A stretch of 34,829 nucleotides of DNA from Fibrobacter succinogenes (GTDB lineage Bacteria > Fibrobacterota > Fibrobacteria > Fibrobacterales > Fibrobacteraceae): NCBI GenBank assembly GCA_902771595.1, contig CACXXH010000024.1, forward strand, positions 1-34,829, written 5' to 3'. Under the pieces are notes generated by a model. It was given only the letters and a program-made list of their open reading frames with translations, ran no database searches and was not told the DNA's origin. A program made the position numbers and the translations under genes. Of the stretch, positions 1 through 6,702 are shown in pieces (positions within the stretch are counted from its first letter, which is position 1; every line of letters begins with the position of its first letter).

Positions 1-372
1 CGCCAATGATAGAATTTTCGGGGAGAATGTCAAGGGTTTTTCTCAAAAAAATTCAACTTTTTTTCATTTTTTTTGAAAAAACGGGTCTTAACCAGCATCC
101 GCTACACCTTGTTAACACTCTATTAACAAATGAAGATGAAAAAATTTTTGTCGACCCCTCCTTTACGGGGGAACAGCACGAAAATTTTTCTCCAAAAACA
201 TCATCCGAAGGACTTTTCCGACATTCCTCGAAGAAATTTTCGCAAAAAATGGTTCTGGAGACTCAAAATTGGTTGCGTGAAGACCGTTTTCGCGGTCACT
301 TCGCTCAATTTCAAACAAAGTAAAAACGAAAATCGGGGCTCTAAAGCTCTATATAGGAGAGCAAAAGCGCTA
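1..372. other. Region without a supported gene
   Basis: AT-rich stretch beyond the 3' end of miaA. Open frames exist on both strands, but none has a ribosome-binding site, a recognisable domain or convincing codon use. On the minus strand an open frame ending at a TGA at 201-203 reads (in part) AKTVFTQPILSLQNHF, which may be a passively open piece of a dispersed intergenic element. A weak hairpin lies just past the miaA stop (GCTCT...AGAGC on the minus strand, roughly 340-362) followed by T-rich sequence and could act as its terminator. Confidence 0.5.
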
Positions 373-1263
373 TTATACCAAGCTATCGGCTATAACATCT
401 ACGGGATTGCAAGAATCCATATCGATGCGGGTAGATTCCACCTGCCAGCGGAACCACGTGAGCTGCCGCTTGGCGTAATTGCGGGTCTTGCGCTTCACGT
501 CTTCGACAACGCGCGCAATCTCGGCAGAAGAATTGGCCTGCAACAGTTCGCGGTACCCGAGGCTCTGCCATGCGGGCGCATCGAGAGGAACCGTTTGTGC
601 AAGGCGCAGCACCTCGTCCATCCAGCCATCACGCATCATCTGGTCCACGCGCGCATCGATACGCGCATAGAGCGCCTCGCGCGGGCGGTCAAGCCAGAAC
701 ACAGGCAGAGCGCCTATGCCGCCGACGCGTTCCTTCTGCCATTCCGAAAACTTGCGGCCCGTAGCCCGATGCACTTCGAGAATGCGAACGATGCGCTGCA
801 CGTTGTGCTCATCGACATTTGCCATCGCTTCAGGATCAATCTCGCACGCCATTTTGAACAAACTATCAATACCCGCACTACGGCCGAACTCTTCTATTTC
901 GGCACGAACTTCCGGAGCGACTTTCGGAATCTGCGGAAGCCCGAGCATAAGCGACTGCATATACAGTCCCGTACCACCGACCGCGATGAACTTGCGTTCG
1001 GGATACGCTTCGAGCAGTTCTTTTGTAAGCGTGCAGAAATCACCCGCAGAGAAAACCTTCTCCGGTTCGAGGAAATCCACCATGTGGTGTTTCACCTTTT
1101 CCATATCGGAGCGAGGCGGCTGTGCCGTACCAATCGCGAAGCCCTTGTATATCTGGCGGGAATCGACGCCGATGATTTCGGCCCCATAGTGCGCGGCAAG
1201 TTCGACGGCCACGCTCGACTTCCCTGTTCCCGTAGCTCCTACGATGGCGAAAAGAATCGGCAT
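373..1263 (-). CDS. miaA: tRNA dimethylallyltransferase MiaA
   Basis: Transfers a dimethylallyl group to N6 of A37 in tRNAs that read codons beginning with U, the first step of (ms2)i6A37 synthesis in the cytoplasm. The N-terminus carries the P-loop GATGTGKS at residues 9-16, followed by the family motif DSRQIYKG. The product has 296 residues, close to the usual length of about 300. A TTG three codons upstream (1272) would add MRF. I prefer the ATG at 1263 because it sits 7 nt after a TATATT box and directly before the hydrophobic strand that leads into the P-loop. No Shine-Dalgarno is visible. The gene diverges from the deacetylase-like gene with only 29 nt between the two ATGs. Assignment is secure from sequence motifs. 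Confidence 0.97.
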   Translation of the reverse strand: MPILFAIVGATGTGKSSVAVELAAHYGAEIIGVDSRQIYKGFAIGTAQPPRSDMEKVKHHMVDFLEPEKVFSAGDFCTLTKELLEAYPERKFIAVGGTGLYMQSLMLGLPQIPKVAPEVRAEIEEFGRSAGIDSLFKMACEIDPEAMANVDEHNVQRIVRILEVHRATGRKFSEWQKERVGGIGALPVFWLDRPREALYARIDARVDQMMRDGWMDEVLRLAQTVPLDAPAWQSLGYRELLQANSSAEIARVVEDVKRKTRNYAKRQLTWFRWQVESTRIDMDSCNPVDVIADSLV

Positions 1264-1270
1264 GAAACGC

Positions 1271-1286
1271 AATATAATTATATTTG
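1271..1286. promoter_or_regulatory. Symmetric divergent promoter (miaA / deacetylase-like gene)
   Basis: Positions 1271-1284 are a perfect 14-bp palindrome, AATATAATTATATT. It contains TATAAT and TATATT on both strands. On the plus strand TATATTTG (1279-1286) ends 6 nt before the ATG at 1293. On the minus strand TATATT (1276-1271) ends 7 nt before the ATG at 1263. Any -35 element must lie inside the opposite gene; for miaA, TTGGTT at 1306-1301 lies 18 bp from TATAAT. Both mRNAs would have almost no leader. This is inferred from sequence only. Confidence 0.55.
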
Positions 1287-1292
1287 AAACCG

Positions 1293-2405
1293 ATGAATAA
1301 AACCAAGCACATCCTTGCCATATTTATTGTGCTCGCGGTAATCGCCTCGGCGGCTTACCTGCTCCCGAAAATGGACCTTGACAACCTGCTGGCCCAGAAA
1401 GACACGCAAGAAGAAGCCCTCTCCGATTCGACCGCAGTGCAGGACACGCTTCCCTTTATTGACCAGATGAAAGCGGAACTCGAAGTCATCCAGGCGCAAT
1501 ATTCCAAGAGGAAGAAGCGCGACGTATGGACGCTCGGGAGAGGCCGCACCATCATCCACTACCTGATGCAAGCGCAAAAAATACTGGAAAGGAACGGCGG
1601 CAAGGTTTTATTCATGGAAGAGCTCTTCAACGACAACAACGCCTTCCAGTCGGCAAACATGGACGCCATTGCGCCGAACGGCGACACGCTTTTATTGAAC
1701 CTGCAAGTATCCTCGAACGTTTTCCGCGACAACGCGTCGTACCTTTCCATCGCGTTCCAGGTAAAGACGCTCACTCCCGAAATTATAGTCGCACTGAACA
1801 CCCTCGACTTCCCCTACGACCTGCTGGTCACGCCCTTCGGAAGGCCCGAAAGCTTTTACCCAGACCTGGACAGGGTAAAGGACAAGGAAGTCGTGCTGTG
1901 GCTCGTGATGGAATCGGAAAGCCTCGACAAGAGATTCACCAAGACGCGCCCCATCAGGAGCTACCATACCGAAGAACAGATTTCGGGAATCATATCCGAC
2001 GCGAAGGCGCTGATTCCTTCGGCAACCGGCATCGCCACGCGATTCGCGGAACACGCCGTCGACCACAGGCCCCTGCTGGAAGCGGTCCTCAACGCGGCAA
2101 AGAAGAACAAGCTCTGGTTTGCGGACCTTTCGCTCAACAACAAGTCAAAGGTCATGGAAATCTGCCCCAAGTTCAACATCAGCTGCAAGATTCTCGCCCC
2201 GTACAATCCCGACAACAGTTCTCTTGACGACTACATCCACCAGAAGCTGCGTGGAGCGGCCAGAAACGGAATGGGAGCCATGATTCTCCCGCTTTCGCAG
2301 GAAAGTATCGCCAAGGTCAAGACAATGAAGGAAAAAACTGCGGCCCAGGGCACCACAATAATAAATTTATCTACCTTTATGAACACCAACAAGGAGCTTC
2401 CATGA
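1293..2405 (+). CDS. Divergent polysaccharide deacetylase family protein (YibQ-like), membrane-anchored
   Basis: A 370-residue protein with one N-terminal hydrophobic segment (about residues 5-23, signal anchor or signal peptide), so it probably acts outside the inner membrane. The C-terminal half resembles the divergent polysaccharide deacetylase family (PF04748): LPFPAV-like LDFPYDLLVTPFG, then ATGIATRFAEHAVDH where typical members have GVNNHMGSRFT, then LWFADLSLNNKSK and AMILPLS near the end. The usual conserved GxNNHxG residues are replaced, so catalysis is doubtful. The ATG at 1293 is chosen over a TTG at 1284. The stop overlaps the pdxJ start (ATGA), implying translational coupling, although no functional link to vitamin B6 is evident. 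The family call is by remembered motif pattern. Confidence 0.7.
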   Translation: MNKTKHILAIFIVLAVIASAAYLLPKMDLDNLLAQKDTQEEALSDSTAVQDTLPFIDQMKAELEVIQAQYSKRKKRDVWTLGRGRTIIHYLMQAQKILERNGGKVLFMEELFNDNNAFQSANMDAIAPNGDTLLLNLQVSSNVFRDNASYLSIAFQVKTLTPEIIVALNTLDFPYDLLVTPFGRPESFYPDLDRVKDKEVVLWLVMESESLDKRFTKTRPIRSYHTEEQISGIISDAKALIPSATGIATRFAEHAVDHRPLLEAVLNAAKKNKLWFADLSLNNKSKVMEICPKFNISCKILAPYNPDNSSLDDYIHQKLRGAARNGMGAMILPLSQESIAKVKTMKEKTAAQGTTIINLSTFMNTNKELP

Positions 2406-3139
2406 CCGTAAAATTAGGTGTCAACATAGACCATATAGCCACCATACGCGAAGCACGCAAGATCCGTGAACCGGATCCGGTCGCAGCAGCCATCATCGCG
2501 GAACTCGCCGGCTGCCACGGCATCGTGGCCCACCTGCGCGAAGACAAGCGCCATATCCAGGACCGCGACCTGAAGCTCCTCCGCGGTACCATAGCCACAA
2601 AGCTCGACCTGCAGATATCGACGAATCCCGAAATGGTGCAATTCGCCATCAACGTGCAACCCGACATGGTGACGCTCGTTCCCGAGAACAGCCAAGAGAT
2701 TACGACCGAAGCGGGCATGAACGTCGCCGCAAAGATTGACGAGATTTCGAAAATCGTCATGACACTCAAGAACAACGACATCGCCACATGCGTGTTCATC
2801 GACCCCGAAACCGAACAGGTCAAGGCTGCAAAAAAGGTCGGAGCCGATTTCGTCGAGTTCAACACGGCGCGCTATGCCACCGCATGCGATCTCGGTAGCA
2901 TCCAGGAAGTGAGCCGCGAAATCTCTTCTATCCAAGACATGACCGTGCTTGCCAAAAAATACGGTCTGCGCATCATCGCCGGGCACGGACTCAACTACCG
3001 CAACGTGGAACCCATCGCCGCCATCGAAGGCATCGAGGAACTCAATATCGGCCACAGCATCGTCGCAAAGGCCGCCCTCGTGGGTCTCGAGAACGCCGTC
3101 AAGGAAATGCTCGACATCATCCGCCGCGCAGCTCCTTAA
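2402..3139 (+). CDS. pdxJ: Pyridoxine 5'-phosphate synthase PdxJ
   Basis: Condenses 1-deoxy-D-xylulose 5-phosphate with 3-amino-1-hydroxyacetone 1-phosphate to make pyridoxine 5'-phosphate, the ring-closing step of the DXP-dependent vitamin B6 pathway. The product has 245 residues, near the usual 243. Diagnostic stretches are KLGVNIDHIATIREAR at the N-terminus, HLREDKRHIQDRD near residue 50 with its conserved His, Arg and Asp, and AGHGLNYRNV near residue 200. The start ATG overlaps the stop of the upstream gene by 4 nt (ATGA), so it is probably translated by coupling. A strong terminator follows. Confidence 0.97.
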   Translation: MTVKLGVNIDHIATIREARKIREPDPVAAAIIAELAGCHGIVAHLREDKRHIQDRDLKLLRGTIATKLDLQISTNPEMVQFAINVQPDMVTLVPENSQEITTEAGMNVAAKIDEISKIVMTLKNNDIATCVFIDPETEQVKAAKKVGADFVEFNTARYATACDLGSIQEVSREISSIQDMTVLAKKYGLRIIAGHGLNYRNVEPIAAIEGIEELNIGHSIVAKAALVGLENAVKEMLDIIRRAAP

Positions 3140-3164
3140 GGTTTTTACATACAAGATAAAAGCA

Positions 3165-3189
3165 AACCGACCTCACCGGTCGGTTTTTT
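3165..3189. terminator. Terminator between pdxJ and truA
   Basis: AACCGACC (3165-3172) pairs perfectly with GGTCGGTT (3178-3185) across a 5-nt loop and is followed by a T run on the plus strand. It ends the pdxJ transcript. On the minus strand the stem is followed by TGCTTTTATC, so it may also serve truA. Confidence 0.85.
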
Positions 3190-3214
3190 GCATATATAGT
3201 GCAAGCCAAAAGTT

Positions 3215-3967
3215 CTAGTAATCCGCGTATTCGACGTCTTGCAGCACGAGTCCCTGCGGAGGAGCCCAGGTCCTTTCACCCTCGAACTGCTTCGAGAAGA
3301 TGGCATCCACCGTACCGTTCGGGAAACGGCCCCGCCCCACGTCAAAGAGCGTACCGACCATCGCGCGCACCTGGCGGTGCAAAAAACGGTTCCCGCGGAT
3401 ATGGAACATGCAGGTCCAGTCGTTCACGCGCTCGAGCCTGAACTCGGTCAGCGTGCAGAGCGTAGACTTGCCGTCGTTGCGCGGGATGCAGAAATCGATA
3501 AAGTCATGTTCGCCCAAGAAAGACTGCGCCTCGCGTTCCATCACATCCAAATCAAGCGAAAGAGAGCCGCATTCCCAGCCGAAATCGCGCATCAGCGCCA
3601 CCGGGCGCGTGAATATGGTGTACTGGTAATAACGGGAGACGGCATCGTAGCGGGCATGGAAATCGGGAGCGCAGGGCTCCAGGTCGCGGATGCGGATAAG
3701 GCGCTTGGTAAGGCCGTTTATCGAACGTTCCGTCTTGAACGCGTCGATTTCCCCGTCGAAATCAAAATGGGCGCACTGCCCGCGGGCATGCACGCCGGTA
3801 TCGGTACGGCCCGAACCCACGATACGGATAGGAGCACGCAGCGCCGTCGTAAACGCCCCCTCCAGGGTGGACTGGACGGTCACGAACTTGGTCTTTCCGC
3901 CCTCGTTCTGCTCTTGCCAGCCGTAGAACGCGCTTCCCAAGTACTCGCAGCGGAAACGGTAACGCAT
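3215..3967 (-). CDS. truA: tRNA pseudouridine(38-40) synthase TruA
   Basis: Isomerises U38-U40 in the anticodon stem-loop of tRNAs. The 250-residue length is typical. The catalytic motif GSGRTDTGVHA spans about residues 51-61, with the nucleophile Asp56. Further family matches are FYGWQ near the N-terminus and FLHRQVRAMVGTL in the C-terminal half. The ATG at 3967 is chosen; a TTG one codon upstream is also open. The start overlaps the stop of the upstream gene by one base (TGATG), so expression is likely coupled to that membrane/HTH-tail protein. Confidence 0.96.
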   Translation of the reverse strand: MRYRFRCEYLGSAFYGWQEQNEGGKTKFVTVQSTLEGAFTTALRAPIRIVGSGRTDTGVHARGQCAHFDFDGEIDAFKTERSINGLTKRLIRIRDLEPCAPDFHARYDAVSRYYQYTIFTRPVALMRDFGWECGSLSLDLDVMEREAQSFLGEHDFIDFCIPRNDGKSTLCTLTEFRLERVNDWTCMFHIRGNRFLHRQVRAMVGTLFDVGRGRFPNGTVDAIFSKQFEGERTWAPPQGLVLQDVEYADY

Positions 3968-4884
3968 CAAGCTCCTGAATCGATCGAGGCCTTGATGACC
4001 GCTTCAACCTGATCCTGCGGAATCTTCAGCTGCGAGGCGATTGCCGACGCAGGGAACCCGCGGCGCGACATCTGCATAATCTTCGTCTTCACAGTCATTT
4101 CGCGGTCGAAACGGCTCGTCTGCAGAGGCGATTTAGCCTGCAGGTTCGGATTGCCCGTGGAATTGTGGCTCTGTGCACGCAACTTCATGGTACGCTCGCG
4201 GGTAACTCCGCGCGGGGAGTGCAATACGTCGGAAAGCGACTGCATGGCCGATGTAATGCGTTCCTTCGCCGTAGGCCTAAGCTGCGGGTGCGGCGCATCG
4301 AGATCGGTCGTCATGATCTTGTTCTCGGGAACGCCAAGTTCGTTTTCGAAAGCCATCTTGGGCAATTCCTGCTCCCTGGCCGCATTTTCGACTTCGTCGA
4401 TAATCGAGCGCTTCTGCGGGCGCGGGCGCGTAACGACAGTCGCGTCGTCAAGTCCGCCCTTGGGTTCCTTGAACCGCTGTTCCTCCGCCTTGATGGCCTC
4501 CATCTTCATGGTCAGGACCTTCTTCCTGTGCGCAAGGAATGCAAGCAGGATAATGCAAAGTATGACGGCAAATACACCGCAGGCAATCCAGAGCATAGTC
4601 TCGTTCGACAAGCCGAAGGGATTGTTCGAGGGTGCGGGCGCGGGAATAGTGCGCATTTCGTTAAGCGTTTCCCAGGACTGCTCCAGTTCGCCACGTATAG
4701 ACAACTGCAAGTCGGGATTCCCCTGCGCCTCGTACAGGGCCATCTGCAGGGAATCGATACGGCTCCGGGCCTCAAGGTAGGCGTCCGCGTCAAAAGACCC
4801 CGCCGCAGAAAAATCAAGCAACAGATAGGCACCAAGCCCTGCCGCCAAGACAAACAAGACGATGGGAGCGATAAACTTCTTCAT
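3967..4884 (-). CDS. Two-TM protein with C-terminal HTH-like tail, unknown function
   Basis: I do not recognise this 305-residue protein. It has a hydrophobic segment at about residues 4-24, a short external region of about 70 residues with helical, heptad-like character, and a second membrane helix at about 97-119. A long polar, probably disordered cytoplasmic stretch follows. The last 43 residues (RRGFPASAIASQLKIPQDQV) look like the short helix-turn-helix found at the end of several membrane-anchored DUF proteins. The start is set at the ATG 4884, just before KKFIAPIV; a longer frame reaches 4935 but adds an unconvincing N-terminus. No clear Shine-Dalgarno is seen. It overlaps truA by one base. 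Confidence 0.75.
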   Translation of the reverse strand: MKKFIAPIVLFVLAAGLGAYLLLDFSAAGSFDADAYLEARSRIDSLQMALYEAQGNPDLQLSIRGELEQSWETLNEMRTIPAPAPSNNPFGLSNETMLWIACGVFAVILCIILLAFLAHRKKVLTMKMEAIKAEEQRFKEPKGGLDDATVVTRPRPQKRSIIDEVENAAREQELPKMAFENELGVPENKIMTTDLDAPHPQLRPTAKERITSAMQSLSDVLHSPRGVTRERTMKLRAQSHNSTGNPNLQAKSPLQTSRFDREMTVKTKIMQMSRRGFPASAIASQLKIPQDQVEAVIKASIDSGA

Positions 4885-5099
4885 ACAGGGGTAAATGTAG
4901 AAAAACACGGGGACCGAGGCCGGCCAAAACCGCATAAACGGCCCATTTTCAAAAAACGGGAGAAATAGTTTCGATTATTCCGGGGTGATGAGAACTTCTC
5001 TACACTTTATTCCCCTTTAGTCAAAAAAAGTATGCTTCCACCGATTTTTATAGGTATCTTTGTATTCAAGAACTCTTTGTTCTCCTCCTAACCCCCAAA

Positions 5100-5134
5100 A
5101 AAAAACATCCTGGCCTCTAGCCAGGATGTTTTTT
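5100..5134. terminator. Strong bidirectional terminator
   Basis: AAAAAACATCCTGGC (5100-5114) and GCCAGGATGTTTTTT (5120-5134) form a perfect 15-bp stem with a 5-nt loop and A/T flanks on both sides. It lies just past the stop of the GGDEF-fold gene, read leftwards, and insulates it from the next minus-strand gene. No plus-strand gene between 4885 and 5100 needs it. The rest of 4885-5164 shows only AT-rich candidate promoter sequence (TATAAA on the minus strand near 5047-5052). Confidence 0.9.
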
Positions 5135-5164
5135 GTTATCGCCAAAATTTCGCCAAAAAAGCGG

Positions 5165-6529
5165 TTATCGGAGCGCATCAACGGAAACGGCACGGTTACC
5201 GCCATTGTCCATAGCGAGCTGCAGGGCCATCTGGGCGCTGTAGATGAGGCCGCCCTCGTCCTGGGCGTGGTCGGGCATCACCGAGACGCCGAGACTGAGC
5301 CTTGTCGAGAGAATGCCGTCACCGTAGGCAATCTGGAGCTGGGAAATCTCCCTGCGGATGCGTTCGGCGCGTTCAAGAGTTATCTTGCTGTCGGCACCGG
5401 GGAGAATCACGCAGAGCACATTGCCGTCAAAGCGGCAGGGGATATCCTCGGTACGGATGAACCCAGGAAGGCGCTGCCCCAGTTCCCACAGGAGCTGTTC
5501 GACCGCATGGCGACCCTTTTCCTTGTTGATGGCGTCGATCGCATCGGGGTACATCATGATGATGCCGATAGGCGTGCCGTGGCGGCGGGCCGCGGAAACC
5601 TCGCGACGCAGAGATTCTTCCATGTAACGCCTGTTGAACAGGCCTGTAAGCGGGTCGCGGATGCTGTGCTGCTGGAACCGGAGATTCAGGTTCTGGTTCG
5701 CCACGTAGAGCCCGAACGTCGCGGAAACGATGCTCACCTTGGCCTTCCAGAATTCGAGAGTCTCGCCTTCGGGAAGCTTGTCTATCTGGATGCAGAGGAT
5801 GCCGAAATGCTCTTCCAGGCCCTCGATCGGGGCGCAGAACGAGACTCCCTGCGGGTGATGGTGCAAATGCGTGCAGCCACCGGTGAATTCGCCCGTGGCA
5901 TAGTTCGTCACGACGATATCGCCCATATTGAAGCTCGCGCATTCCGCCGGCATAATCGTGTCGTCACTGATAACATAGTCGCCAAAGGAAAGGATCTTGT
6001 GGAGCTCGGTCTGGACGCCGCCATACATATAAAGGATGCCGGCCGCCTTCGGGAAGAGTTCCGGAAGGGACTTTTCCAGGGCCTCCACCACCTCGGGGAA
6101 GGGCCTGTTCTTGAGAATCTGCTTGCAGAAGGTATTCCACGCATCGAGGGGGAACACCTGAGGAACTTTCTTGACCTGTTTCAGGGCCTCGGCAGCGGGA
6201 ACCGCGCCCGGAGGGAGAATGCTGTCGAAGGGGCTCTTTTTGGTGGGACGCTCGAAAGGCTGCATCTCGTCGCCAATGGAAGGCACGACGGGCACGTATT
6301 CCGTCTTCGGGGACCTGTTCTGCGTATTGAGCAATTCAGTGTAGTTTTCTTCGGCTTCGCGCAGCTTGCGGCAACTAAGGGAATAAAAAATGAGCCCCAT
6401 TACGGAACCCCAAGCACCTACGAGAACGAACTTCAGGTGCAAGGCAAGCGTATTATCCGGGATCAAATAGGCGCCAACGACCCCTGCGACAAAGAAGATT
6501 ACGCAAAAGATATAAGAAAAAAAACTCAT
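5165..6529 (-). CDS. Membrane GGDEF-fold protein with degenerate active site
   Basis: A 454-residue protein with two N-terminal membrane helices (about residues 4-22 and 30-50), a proline-rich linker, a GAF-like sensory region (about 120-285) and a C-terminal GGDEF fold that opens with RDPLTGLFNRRYMEES near residue 290. Active diguanylate cyclases have a metal-binding Asp before FKxxND and a (G/S)GDEF loop. Here the first site reads MMYPDAIDAIN (about 326) and the loop reads RFDGNVLCVILPG (about 365-377), so GGDEF is replaced by DGNVL. The fold is intact but cyclase activity is unlikely; a sensory or scaffold role is an inference. There is no Shine-Dalgarno; TAAATTTA ends 4 nt before the ATG. 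Confidence 0.85.
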   Translation of the reverse strand: MSFFSYIFCVIFFVAGVVGAYLIPDNTLALHLKFVLVGAWGSVMGLIFYSLSCRKLREAEENYTELLNTQNRSPKTEYVPVVPSIGDEMQPFERPTKKSPFDSILPPGAVPAAEALKQVKKVPQVFPLDAWNTFCKQILKNRPFPEVVEALEKSLPELFPKAAGILYMYGGVQTELHKILSFGDYVISDDTIMPAECASFNMGDIVVTNYATGEFTGGCTHLHHHPQGVSFCAPIEGLEEHFGILCIQIDKLPEGETLEFWKAKVSIVSATFGLYVANQNLNLRFQQHSIRDPLTGLFNRRYMEESLRREVSAARRHGTPIGIIMMYPDAIDAINKEKGRHAVEQLLWELGQRLPGFIRTEDIPCRFDGNVLCVILPGADSKITLERAERIRREISQLQIAYGDGILSTRLSLGVSVMPDHAQDEGGLIYSAQMALQLAMDNGGNRAVSVDALR

Positions 6530-6533
6530 ACCA

Positions 6534-6541
6534 TAAATTTA
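6534..6541 (-). promoter_or_regulatory. Candidate -10 box of GGDEF-fold gene
   Basis: TAAATTTA on the minus strand ends 4 nt upstream of the ATG at 6529. This placement puts the transcription start at or next to the start codon, so the mRNA would be leaderless. Confidence 0.4.
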
Positions 6542-6689
6542 TCAAAAGAAACGCAATTTGTACCCAAACAAGCCAAAAATAGTTGAAAAAAAGCCCCCAA
6601 AACCGCAAAAAACGGGAGGTTTTCGGCCCCAGGACCAATCCCAGAACGTGGACAAGACCTCACGGCGTAACGGCCGGGGTTTGTTTTCC

Positions 6690-6697
6690 TAAATTTG
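6690..6697 (+). promoter_or_regulatory. Candidate -10 box of radical SAM gene
   Basis: TAAATTTG matches the Bacteroidota-type TAnnTTTG box and ends 5 nt before the ATG at 6703. No Shine-Dalgarno lies between, so a leaderless mRNA is suggested. No convincing upstream TTTG element is seen. Confidence 0.4.
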
Positions 6698-6702
6698 ATT
6701 TT

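Noticed and set aside
6..323. 105-codon plus-strand frame
   Set aside because: No ribosome-binding site and no recognisable protein pattern; Phe/Lys-rich because the DNA is AT-rich.
130..1287. 385-codon plus-strand frame covering miaA
   Set aside because: Antisense shadow of miaA over most of its length; the 5' part shows no gene signals.
5017..5205. 62-codon minus-strand frame across the terminator at 5100-5134
   Set aside because: It overlaps the GGDEF-fold gene end and runs through a perfect terminator stem; no start signals.
5060..6586. 508-codon plus-strand frame opposite the GGDEF-fold gene
   Set aside because: Shadow of the minus-strand gene; no ribosome-binding site or domain, and it reads through a strong terminator.
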